Of a DNA stretch of 64,000 nucleotides, positions 11,272 through 22,097 are shown one piece after another. Source of the stretch: Dactylonectria macrodidyma. Taxonomy: Eukaryota; Ascomycota; Sordariomycetes; Hypocreales; Nectriaceae. Location of the stretch: assembly GCA_020744425.1 (NCBI GenBank), contig JAGMUV010000019.1, positions 186,001 through 250,000 of the forward strand. Reading direction: 5' to 3'. Both the position numbers and the translations under genes were made by a program. Each line of letters begins with the position of its first letter. Position 1 is the stretch's first letter. A model generated the notes under the pieces. The model was given only the letters and a program-made list of their open reading frames with translations. It was not told the origin of the DNA and searched no databases.

Positions 11272-12154
11272 TGCTTCTGTCAAAGTCGATCAATGTATAG
11301 TCCGTGACAAGCCAAATCATTCCTGTGGTGCAAGTTGATGCATATATATCAGTCGAGACTTATTCCAAAACACGATTACCGTGTCAAGCTGGGAATTCTC
11401 GATTGCGGTGCGACCCCCTGTAATGCGGGGTTGATCAGGACTATGCTCTAAAGGTACAAGCTTATGGGGTGTGCATGAGACACGGTGGAATGTCAGATTA
11501 CGAAACTCGGTCAGCAAGACCTAAAGGGCATGAGTCAGTGAGAAATCATGGACTAACGCCGCCTCCTTAGCTAGAGGCGGTGACATGACCGAGGACCAAA
11601 TTAGCCTTTTTGTTCTCCCTACCCTACGTCATGATTTATCAGTCAATTGTCTTAGTCGTCTTGGTTTGGGTTAAGATACAGATCGTGTCAATCATTATAG
11701 TATCATAAGCCCATGAGTCTTAGACGAAAAAGCTGCGGTAGAACACCATTTGAGGTGGTGGGACGTATGGGACGAAGAACAAGAGGAAGCCAGGCGCGAG
11801 ACCACCTCTCTCAAGAACATCACGCATTTCTAAGCGGGTTGGGCAGGCATCATAGCTTTGGGGCAAGGAGAGTTTTGACACTACAATTGCATTAACAAAA
11901 TAGAAACGAAAAACGTCAAGATGCTACTGCAACCGTGTGATTCATGGTGTAAGTAGTGGCAGTACATGTACGAGGTTGGATGAGTGTCAGTCATATCATG
12001 GAATATGCTCCTTCGCGCTGGGATATTGGTAAAACACGAAATGAACTCAGTGTAAAATTGAACGTAGTTGACGCAATGAGGATTCAGCGTGAATGGACCA
12101 ACATTTGACAATTACTCGGATTCCAAGTTGGGAGCCACTGGTCATTTGTTTATG
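11272..12154. other. Upstream region of the sugar transporter
   Basis: 883 bp with no gene recognised. It contains the 16-bp element at 11526-11541 followed by ACTAACGC at 11552-11559. Confidence 0.55.
11526..11541 (+). promoter_or_regulatory. 16-bp element GGGCATGAGTCAGTGA, copy 2
   Basis: The same 16 bases as at 6696-6711, about 255 bp upstream of the transporter start. It is followed ten bases later by ACTAACGC, as in the other copy but closer. Confidence 0.5.
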
Positions 12155-13590
12155 CTATTCTAGAACAATACCAAACCGACCACTAGACTTACCTGATTGC
12201 ATCAAGTCAATCACCTTATGGATGTCATTGAGACTTGTAAAGGTGGTGATATGGGCCTTGATGCCATGCTTATGACTGAACTCAATGGCTTCGGGCATAT
12301 CTTTAGGAACACCACTGCTTCTACCCGCAATGCGATACTTGCCCAGCAGTATATCCAATGCATTAACCGTCAAAGAGCGTTTGGGGATACCAGCGACCAT
12401 CAACAACCCATTGATTCTGCTAGCGTCAGTACCCATTCATTGTAGGCCACAAGACTGTTGTAAATACATACCTCAGAGTTTGTAAAGAGGAGTCATATGC
12501 CGCATTGGATGAACTGAAGACAGCAGCTGCGTGGCAACCCCCGCCAGTGATCTTTTTCAGGCTCTTCTCGAAGTCAGGGGTATCCATTGTATTTATGATG
12601 TGGTCTGCACCAGAAGCCCTCGCGTCCTCGAGCTGGGAATTGGAGATGTCAAGACCAACGACTTTAAGTCCCATGGCCTTTGCATATTGTACAGCTAGGA
12701 GGTTCGAGTTAGAAACGTGACTACGATTAAGATAGTGAAAGTGGGTTGGTAGCATACCAAGGTGACCTAAGCCTCCACATCCAACAATAGCTACCCACTG
12801 TCCTTCCTGTAGTTGGCAACCCTTGATGGCGTGATATGCTTATAGTATGTTAGTTTTCCGATTCAGATACAAAGCCATCTTTCCAGGATAATATGATAGG
12901 TCAACAGGGCCAACTTACCAGTAACACCTGCACAAAAGAGGGGCGCGGAGGTAATCATGTCCATTCCAGCTGGTAGAACCATAGCGTTCCGGCTGTCACA
13001 AACAGAGTACTCGGCGAAGTGGCCTGGGCAGGAGAATCCATGCATTCTTCCGGTACCCTTCTCACAGAATAGGTTGTGCACCTGGCAGCCTTCGCAGTCA
13101 TCTGCAGAGAGAAACTTAGCTATCCATGTCAAGAAAAAGTATGACGCGCTGGATCACTTACAACAGGCATAGCTGCATCCAAGACAGCCAACTTGGTCAC
13201 CAACCTTGAAGTTTTTAACATTCATCCCAACCGAGGTGACGTAGCCTGTATTCTCATGGCCAATAGTCACAGTATCTTCGAGAGGCTCCTCAGCTGTGTG
13301 ACCCCAAAATAGCATCTAAATGGTATGAGCGCCCTGATACCCTCTAAAAATTATGAAGCGTTATAGTAAGCGTACCAGATCAGAGTGACACAAAGACGCG
13401 CATCGTGTTTTGATGAGAATTTCATTGTCCTTGCAAATTGGGATTGGAACTCGGTTTACTTCGACTTTCTTGGTATGCTTTACTCGACTATCAGTTGAAT
13501 TGTTCGCTAAGCCTTAGCGAGGTGAAATAAACGGCGTACTTTGTTGTATTGAGCTGCGAGCATAGTATCAGCTGGTGCGATGGAACCCAT
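12155..13590 (-). CDS. Zinc-dependent alcohol dehydrogenase (MDR superfamily)
   Basis: Model on the minus strand: exons 13590-13540, 13477-13376, 13315-13162, 13101-12919, 12838-12758, 12694-12472 and 12416-12155 (seven exons), 351 residues. Catalytic-zinc ligands are Cys47 (in SLCHSDL) and the GHE motif at 70-72. The four structural-zinc cysteines are 102, 105, 108 and 115. The NAD(P) Rossmann loop is VGCGGLGHL, and the following AVQYAKAMG helix completes the fold. The exon 6/7 junction could use either of two nearby AGs (one residue difference). The family interconverts alcohols and aldehydes or ketones. The gene is divergent from the SDR at 14220 and shares a 629-bp promoter region with it. 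Confidence 0.92.
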
Positions 13591-14219
13591 TATGGCGATT
13601 TTTTCAGGTAGGTGCGATTCTCGAATAGGATGACTGAGTTCGATGCTCGCTTGATGGTTGAAAAGAGATGTCTTTTTATGCCTGCCTTGCGAGCTTGCGG
13701 ACTGATCAATTGAATGTTTTCAGATCAGTTTTGGGTGAGGTCCTCATCGCCACGGACCTTGAGTCATGGCCAATTCCGTCCCAAGGCTTCCTGGAGGCCC
13801 AGACTGGTTTCGCTTTTCAAACCTGGTTAACGCCGCTTCATTCCCCAGGAAAAAATGACATTAATCATGGATCAGCTGGCCTTGAACTAACTTAGCGCCC
13901 TTTCCCCGCGACGATGAGCAAGATTCGTCTGGAGTCATGAGATTCTAACCCGTTTGGGCTTTGGTCTAAGACGCCCCATGACAGACCATCACGAAGCCGC
14001 CCCGACGCTTGCTGAGCATGCATGGGGACGAGCTTAATCCGGAGTTTATCCCTCTATTGAGTAAGTGGATGGAGCTTAGTTATGGGGAGAGGAGGAATGT
14101 GAAGCTTACTTTGATTCACATATGTCAGCGTTGCTTGGCAGTTTGCTCTACACAACACCTTGATTCAGTTTTGACCTGTGGATTTCGAGTACGAACTTCG
14201 AACCATCTACCACCTGGCC
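13591..14219. promoter_or_regulatory. Bidirectional upstream region, alcohol dehydrogenase / SDR
   Basis: 629 bp between divergent starts. It includes TTGAGTCATGG (13759-13769) and GGAGTCATGAG (13931-13941), AP-1-like words related to the element seen upstream of other genes of the block. Confidence 0.5.
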
Positions 14220-15313
14220 ATGAAAACGAATATGACTACAACCCAACAATCCAACGTGTGGCTCATCACGGGCTGCTCAAGAGGCTTTGGCCGTAGCTTG
14301 ATATCAGCCGTGCTTGCGAGTGGCGACAAGGTGATTGCGACGGCCCGCAAGGTTTCCGATTTGAGCGACGTTGGTGACAACACAAATGTCCGAGTACTAT
14401 CGCTAGACGTCACGGCGTCCCAGGAGGTGCTGCAGGAAAAAGTGAATGAAGCACAATCATTCTTCGGGAAAATTGACGTTCTTGTCAACAATGCGGGATA
14501 CGTACTGTCTGGGGTTTGGGAGGAGTTGAGGTGCGTTGAAGAGGACAACGGTTCCAGGTGATAGCCTACCTCTCCAGAAATGCTGACATGAGTGAATAGC
14601 CCAGAAGAAGTCCTGCACCAATTTAACACGAATTTCTTTGGAGCCCTGAACGTAACTCGAGCCGTTCTACCATTTATGCGCTCTCAGAGGAAGGGGACCG
14701 TCCTGTTCATGGGAAGCATATCGGGGTGGCATGCCCTTGCGGCTGGCGGGCCCTATAGTGCCTCAAAATTTGCTCTCGAAGGTTCGTATGATCTCAATAT
14801 CTACATAGTCATTTTTCCAAATGCATATCGGTATCAAAAAATGCAGAACGCTACCTTTGCCTTGTGCTGACTTATCTTACTCAAGGTGCTGTTGAATCAC
14901 TCTCGAAGGAACTCCAGCCATTGGGCATCCGCGTCCACATCTTCGTCATAGGGCGTTTTCGTACGGATATCCTTGATGATAATGTCAAATTGGGAAAGCT
15001 GGACACCGAAAGTGGGTTTGCTGACTACGCTGGCATCAAGGAGAAACTTGCCCAAGCACATGCTGCAACACAGGGTGCTCAGCCTGGTGATCCGATCAAA
15101 GCTGCTGAACGCATCGTGGACATTGCAAGACTTGAGAACATCACAAAATTCCAGGCGGAAAACCTACCTCTGCGTATCCCCTTAGGTGCAGAGGCCGTCG
15201 TCGCCATGAAGAAGAAATGTACGGAAACGTTGGAATTCCTCGACACGTGGGCAGACTTCGCGGCAAGCGCTGATTTTCAGCACGTGGAGGGTGGATTAGC
15301 GTATGATGACTAA
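14220..15313 (+). CDS. Short-chain dehydrogenase/reductase (classical SDR)
   Basis: Model: exons 14220-14530, 14600-14781 and 14886-15313, 306 residues. An ATG at 14232 is an alternative start four codons later. The cofactor motif TGCSRGFG is at 17-24, NNAG follows LV in the middle, and the catalytic set is Ser143, Tyr156 and Lys160 (PYSASK). The C-terminal half resembles fungal SDRs that act on hydroxy or keto groups of small molecules. The third exon starts G-GT after a 104-bp intron, the longest in this block. The gene converges on the monooxygenase gene. The role in oxidising or reducing a pathway intermediate is inferred from context. Confidence 0.9.
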
Positions 15314-15804
15314 ATTTGACATTTCAAAATACGTGTATTTCTTTACAAAGACCCATGCTCCCATTACTCATCTACTGGGCGGTTCAATGGTTGCCCTGAT
15401 TTTGATATCTTGATGACTGGTAACAGGTTCAACTCTTCCTGGAAAAACATATAAAGTGGAGATAAAGCAGCTCGATGCAAACGTAGCATGCATGTTGAGG
15501 TCTTGTTGAATTTCTTAGTGTAGATTAATGGGGAAAGGCGTTGGAAAATTGATTCTCCTAGCAAGTAATTGCTCAATTATTACATGGTTGCTAAAACGAT
15601 TACTGACACGATTCCGACCATTTCTAAGGTCACTCAATCACTACCAACATCCTACTTGACATTCCTCATGAGAATTAAAGAAGGGTGAGACAGCTGATAT
15701 GTTATAAATATGCTTATGATACACTTGAAGAGACACCAGGGCATACCAACTAAGGAAGCATCACAACATCGCAATAGCCGGCATCCCATAAGAACAACAG
15801 CAAT
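15314..15804. other. Convergent 3' region, SDR / monooxygenase
   Basis: 491 bp with no gene recognised. Confidence 0.55.
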
Positions 15805-17690
15805 TTAAAACTTTCCGTATCCATACAACGTTTGACCAACTTGTGTTAGTTTCTCCATTGTCCAGAAGGGGTAGTAAGACGCGCCATACGTCGCGGTCGC
15901 GAGAGCGAGTAAGACAAGTGGCGATATTGTTGTCACATTTCGCCAAAGTTTGCGCAAGAGCCACCAATTGGAGCCTCCCGAGAAGACAAAATCATTCCAC
16001 GTTGGGAAAAGAGTGGCTCTCCAGAACGTGACTGCTAGACCGGGCCATGCAGCAGAGTTACGGCCTGCCTTGTTGATGTACCAATTGCTACAGCCTGCAG
16101 CAAAGACGGTTTGGGCAAGAACATCGTCCAGATCGTCAATGAATTTCTCTTCCGACTCCTTTTTGACTTCGACAACATCGGCATACCCGTCGATGATAGG
16201 TTTCATGAGTATCGATGTGATATACGCGACCTGCACCTCGATGGCGTAAATTACCGAGTTGAACGCAGGAAAGGTGTTTGGGCCGAACCTGTTCAGAGAA
16301 ATACATTGTCAGTAAAAGTTTCATTGAGAACGAAACTTCATGGAGCTTGATCACTTACAAAATGGCAAGATTAGGGTGGTTGTGAACTAGCGTGCCCATG
16401 TATGCTTGCGCGCCGCGGTGGTTGCTCCACTGGTCTTGGAGACTATGACGAGTCTTTCCAATGATTTCCATTGGGGCCAAAAATGACTGCACGTCGAAAC
16501 CGGTTGCCAAGATGACAGCGTCGAAACTTTCTTCCTTCCCAGTCTCGCTTACAACCCCAGTCTCAGTAAACCGGCTCAGCCCTTCGGGAAGAAGTTCGAC
16601 GTTATCGCGATGTAGTGAGGCAAGGTAACCAGGGTCGTAGATCCGCCTCTTACACCCAAGAGGAAAGTTGGGGATGATGAAGTCGTGATATTTTGATGGA
16701 GATTCCTTGCGGATGTACTGTCTTGCTTCCTCCTCGAGCGCCAACCGCTGCTTGACTTGATTGTCGTCCGAGCCATAAACGGATGCGAGCTTGTCTGTCT
16801 TGAAAAAGAGATCTGCTCGGTGGTATCTTTGCCAGAATGGTAGATATCGAAACAAGAACTTGTCCAGGCTAGAAAAGGATTGGTTCGGCCGTGGATGATA
16901 CCATTGTGCACTGCGGGCGTACTGGGTGAGCTTTTTGACGTCGGGTGCGATGGATGGCACGACCTGTGCCGCACTGCAGCCGTTACCGATTACAGCAACT
17001 CTTTTGTCTTTCCAGTCGAAGGAGTGATCCCACTCTGCTGTGTGGAATATTTTGCCCTTATATTCGTCCATTCCGGGGAAGTTGACCTCCCGAAGCTGAG
17101 AAAAGCCGCCTACAGCTGACAAGAGTACGGTGCATCGCTTCGTGAACTTCTGGCCTGTGGCATGGTTCACGAATCGGACATGCCACTGACCGTCGATCCA
17201 TTGCGCGCCAAGGCATTCGACGTTGAAGTGGAAATGGGACCGTAGTTGAAACTTATCAACAGTGGACTCGATGTCTGTGCCACGGTTAGATTCCCGATAT
17301 GGTTCTACATGGGCAGGAATTAATTGACGTACATTCCAGAATCTCTTGTTGATCAGCCAATGCTTGTGTCCAGTTTGGATTGAGGTTAAAACTGAATGAG
17401 TACAGATGGATGGGTACGTCGGAGCCGCTGTTGCAAGTCAGTCGTGCATGTTAGCTTGCAGAACCCATGAACGACCCACCATCCAGGATACGTGTTGACC
17501 TTCCAAGTGCCTCCCAATGCGTCTCGTTTCTCGTATATCTAAGAGACATAATCAGGTCAATCTAGCCTTGTTTGTCAATAGTGGCACTACGAACCTCAAA
17601 ATTCGAATACCCAAGTTTGTGCTTCAACGTGTGAGCCATGGCGATGGCTGCCACGCCTCCACCTAGGATGATTGTGCTAGGCGTAGGCAT
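15805..17690 (-). CDS. FAD-dependent Baeyer-Villiger-type monooxygenase
   Basis: Model on the minus strand: exons 17690-17595, 17538-17480, 17427-17333, 17274-16359 and 16288-15805, 549 residues. The first FAD-binding strand and glycine loop are IILGGGVAAIAMA (7-19) and the pyridine-nucleotide loop is IGNGCSAAQ (179-187). Between them lies the BVMO-type fingerprint at 155-166, YKGKIFHTAEWD, which fits FxGxxxHxxxW with Tyr in place of the first Phe. Other family blocks are GGTWKVNTYPGCGSDVP near the N-terminus and ILATGFDV near 400. Such enzymes insert oxygen next to a ketone to give an ester or lactone, using NADPH and FAD. The Phe-to-Tyr change means a simple hydroxylating flavoprotein cannot be excluded. 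The gene is divergent from a Zn2Cys6 regulator. Confidence 0.9.
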
Positions 17691-18505
17691 ATTTCTTTTG
17701 TTCTCTCGGGTAGAAAGGTATAGGCACTTGAAGAATACAATTTGGCAATGGCTTAAAAGCAAATGATTGACAGCCCTCTATCTTGGGAACGACTTGAGTG
17801 CATTTGGGAAGTTTTGTCGTTCATCCAGAGTGATTAATACATCCAGAGGGATCAAGGCTTGCCCGAGGCAGGATCTCATTACGGATTCAGACGGCGGTTC
17901 CTTGCAGGGTGGTTGAGACGCTGTTCCGTCCAGCTCCGCGGGATTGCAATTCCGGGGGTTTCAATTCCTTCCCTGGCCAATGATTAAGGTGACAATCACA
18001 GCTGGCGAGTATTATAAAATGCCGAACACCCCCCGACTTGCAATTACAAATTGACATTTTTCTGTTTTTCATCCTAAATAGAGCACACTCCTCCTTCGCA
18101 GAAACTGCTAGACATGTCATTTTTGGTGATCAATTAAAGACAAAGTCCTTACGTCAGTCCTTGGTTTGCCCAGGGAGCGATGAATGCAGTGGCATACTAT
18201 GTGCGAGACTAGTGTCATGTAATGGCTGATGGCAAGCCACACGGATATGGCGGCCACCTCCCTGCAACCAAAGGGAATGGGCACTAAGTCATGTCCATGT
18301 GGAGTGCGGTTAGAATGGTGTGGTTCTAAAATGGCTTCTGTTCGCACCAGACTCGACCCCGCGGGGTAAACTATTCTTAGTAAAACATATAAACCACCCA
18401 ATGCCATCCAGAATCTGTCAAAGGCTATAATTGCGCTTGAATCCTCTAAATCGGTGAAGTGGACAAGCATCATAGTGACCACGACAAGAAAAGGTTTTTG
18501 ACAAG
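17691..18505. promoter_or_regulatory. Bidirectional upstream region, monooxygenase / Zn2Cys6 regulator 1
   Basis: 815 bp between divergent starts. Several isolated CGG/CCG triplets occur (for example near 17890 and 17950), the kind of half-site Zn2Cys6 proteins bind, but no clear repeated operator was found. Confidence 0.4.
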
Positions 18506-21415
18506 ATGAGAGGGAAGAAGTATGTCTCGAACGCTTGTCTCAACTGCAGGCGGCGCAAAGTGAAGGTCAGCAGCTCTCCACAAGGTATGATGGCGAAGAT
18601 ACTAATGTCTGTCTTTAGTGCGATGGCAATGAAGAATGCTCCAACTGCCTGACGTCAAAACTCGTTTGCATTTACAACGTGAACGCTGACATGAGAAGGT
18701 CTGTCTCTTTAGTCTCATTTTACTCGTCATCACCTGTATCAAATGACTGACCATGATGCACAAGCAGGATTTCGGCCAAGAAGGCGATTACAGGCTTGGA
18801 AGCCCGTGTCGCGCAGCTCGAGGGCGTGTTACGAGAGGAAAACATTGAACAACCACCACATCCCTTCCCGGCGTCACCAGTTAACCCTGCAGGGATGAAC
18901 GATTCTGGATTATCTCCTCCAGAGACCGAGTCCTACGGTGACATGGGAGAAGCCAACGACGTGCCACAAACAAAAAGCGCCACCACTGTCCGAGTCAACA
19001 ACGATACTGAATCCCCTGCATCTGTCTCCCATGACATGCCAGCATTGCCACTGAGCTCGCCACCTAGGGAACCCAACAAGGTACCCGAAGAATCAGATTT
19101 CCCTCCAGAAAATGGAAGGCGTCTACCCTCTCCCTACTACCAATCGAACAACGAAACGCCAGCTGAACAGTTTTTGCTTCTCCATAGCCTGGAACCTCCA
19201 AATACCCAACTTGATATGTCTCCGGTGAACCAAGTTTGCAGAGCGGAGCCTCTTGAGGAAGGTTGCAAAATCACAAGTCTCCTGTCGGCTCGAATGGGTT
19301 CCTTGAGGATCGCCGAGGATGGCGGTTTACGTTACTATGGGCCAACGTCTAATTTACATGTACATCAGGACGGGTTTCAATCATTATCTCGATCGACGAT
19401 CCGCAATGTCGAAAGGGAAGGCATGCAAGCGCTAGAGCGCCTTGGCTTGAACCAGGAGGTTCCAGTCGCCCTTGAGATACACCTTGCGAAGCTCTATTTC
19501 ACGTGGGAAGATCCAGCAATCCATGTTGTAGATGAAGAAACATTTTTTCATGAAAAGCGACAGTGGACTCTTCAGGAGACGCCCAGCTCATACTACTCGG
19601 AAACCCTCAATAATGCCATGTAAGTGGGAGAAGCTTTGAGACTACTTGAACTGGGTCATGTTGACTTATCTTGTTCCAGTTGCGCAATTGGCGCCAGTCT
19701 AGCAGCTGGTGAACCTATGAATGTCCCAGAGCCAGCTGCAGACTTTTTTTTGTCACGAGCAAAGGCCCTGTTGGATATTGAGATGGACAGCCCAACCGTA
19801 GCTACGGTGCAAGCACTCGTGGTCATGAGCGCATCAGAGGCAGCATTCACGAGAGATTCGCGGGGTTGGCTTTATAGTGGTAAGATGTTCCCATATTAGT
19901 TATGATAATCATGTTTTAACAAAGGCTGGGTAGGCATGGCAGCACGGCTCAGCGCGGATCTAGGGTTGCACTTGGACATGACCAGGCATCGGAGCAGTGG
20001 TTTGCTGTCTCAACGCGACCAAGACATCAGGCAAATGACGTTCTGGGGTGTATTTACTCATGAACAGTAAGTGTAAAACTCAGCCATTGAAGCGGCGACT
20101 AATGTCTACTCTCCTCAGCATGTGGAGTCTCTATGTTGGCCGTCCTTGGGGCATGGGCATTCAGAATGTCACTGTGCCCCAACCAAATAGTCGGCTTGAC
20201 GAAATTGAGAGGAGGATGTGGAAGCCATACCCATCAGCTGGCAGCCACGCGGCTGTCTCAGAGAATGGTATTTTCTTTCCACTACACGCCTGCACGGCTG
20301 CAATTATCACACTTTGTGAATTTATGCGACGAATAAACACAACACTGTCAGTGGTGTCTGGAACTAGCACAACCGGTAAAAGAGTTGCTAACAAGTGTGA
20401 ATAGGTACTGCGACACCATGATCGGTATTGAAGCGCTAGTCCAATTTTTTACTGTAACTAAGCAAGAGCTCTTAAACTGGCACGAGAACCTGGAAACATC
20501 CATGTCTATCGACCACTCAAGTTCTACCAGTGTGCACGCGCCTGCAGTTCTCCAGCTTCAGTGAGTAGTAGCCTTTATCATATGATCTCCTCAATACTCA
20601 TCCCAAATAGCATGCAATTCTACGCCACCATCATCTTGCTACACCGCCCCTACCTCTCGAATCAACTCAAACAACGTGCAGACATGCTGGGCTCGCTTGC
20701 AGATCGAGAGGCTCTTCGTAACGTAGCAGTCGACTGCGTTTCGGCAGCACATCAGATATCCGAAATACTGCGCTGTTACCAACGACAGCATTCCCTCCGG
20801 CGAACCAATATACAAATAGTCCACATCATATTGACGGCGGCTCTGATTTTCCTCCACGCCATCTGCACACGAGAATATACCGAATCACGCGTCTCACTTA
20901 GAGACTTGCAATTTTGTTGCCATGCCCTAGGGGAAATTGGCCAGTGCTACGGCAACGCAACTCGAGCCTTGGAGGTCATTATCTTGGTAAAAAGCGAATG
21001 GCAGCGAATGGCATCAACGTCTCAGGCTCGAACTTCCAAGTTGAAACGTCCAAGTGTATCAGCTGGGCTCCACTACGACTCTGATGACGGCGATAGTAGA
21101 CCTAGGCAGCGGAACCGCACATCAAGCTTCGCCACGGACTCATTTGATAGCCCGTCGAATATGATGCCACCTCCTTTGCTGAGTACATCCGACGCATATC
21201 AAATGTTACTTAACAGTCACGGTGAAGCCCCAAACATTGCTATTCCAAAGACTACAGACGAATTTCACGACCTTTGGGCTTTCTCTGACAAATCTCATTT
21301 CTCACTCAATGATCTGGCTCTCCCAATGGATTGGTTCGATCCATCACTGGAAGGGAATTCCATTGCAGCGGCTGATATCACGCACCAAGAGACTCTTGGT
21401 ACCCAAAACAGGTAG
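18506..21415 (+). CDS. Zn2Cys6 transcription factor 1 (fungal-specific TF domain)
   Basis: Model: exons 18506-18565, 18619-18698, 18768-19619, 19680-19879, 19925-20066, 20119-20346, 20405-20560 and 20611-21415, 840 residues. The zinc cluster uses Cys11, 14, 21, 27, 30 and 37 and is interrupted by the first intron, a common place in this family. A short coiled coil (LEARVAQLEGVL) follows and then a Ser/Pro-rich linker. The middle-homology domain includes ALVVMSASEAAFTRDSRGWLYSG and a later RRIxxxFW-like segment that here reads QMTFWGVFTHEHMWSLYVGRP. The protein is nuclear and binds CGG-type sites as a dimer by family. Its head-to-head placement with the monooxygenase makes that gene a likely target. 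Confidence 0.9.
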
Positions 21416-22097
21416 AAAACGTAATGAGACTGGAACACTGCTTTATGCATTTGGGATATGGTGAGGGTAGCTCTGAATAATGGCATTGCCTGTTCGATTT
21501 CGTTGGGCACATTAGAAGAATCATTCATTCAAGATACCTATAGAATACACCGCTCGACCGAAATGGCATGTGGAACCAAGACCGACCAGGTGTCAGGGCT
21601 AATGGAGAATGCATGTAGATGAACTGTGCAACGGCGTGTAGGCTGGGAACTGACGTCTTTGCGTAGGGGAATCATCGACACTAATATACTTGATTTCGAT
21701 TCCTAAAGCCGAATCCTCCTGTCAGTGGAATGATAAATTTTGTTTCCGTGGAAATCTTTTCCGCCTTTCTGTTCCGCCCTTGAAGGGTGCTTTGAACTGT
21801 GGCTACCAAGTAGGCTCTCTCACTTACTAAGTGAACTCGTACATACGGCCAGCACCAATACAATGGGACCATTAATGTGCTTTACGCTAGAAGTCTAAGT
21901 GGAAGAAATCTCCCACGTATAACATGACGCAACGCGGCCTACGGAACTAATTTCCGTACAGCTTGACATTTCAGGCTCGCTAAGAATATTTCCGATCATC
22001 CGCTTGCCGTTACGTTTGTCGTGTTGCATACATGCCCATAACTTAGCAGAAGCTGCTGTCATTTACCTCGGCCAGAACAATTGACAATCGCTGAAAG
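21416..22097. other. Intergenic between the two Zn2Cys6 genes
   Basis: 682 bp with no gene recognised; the presumed promoter of regulator 2. Confidence 0.5.
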
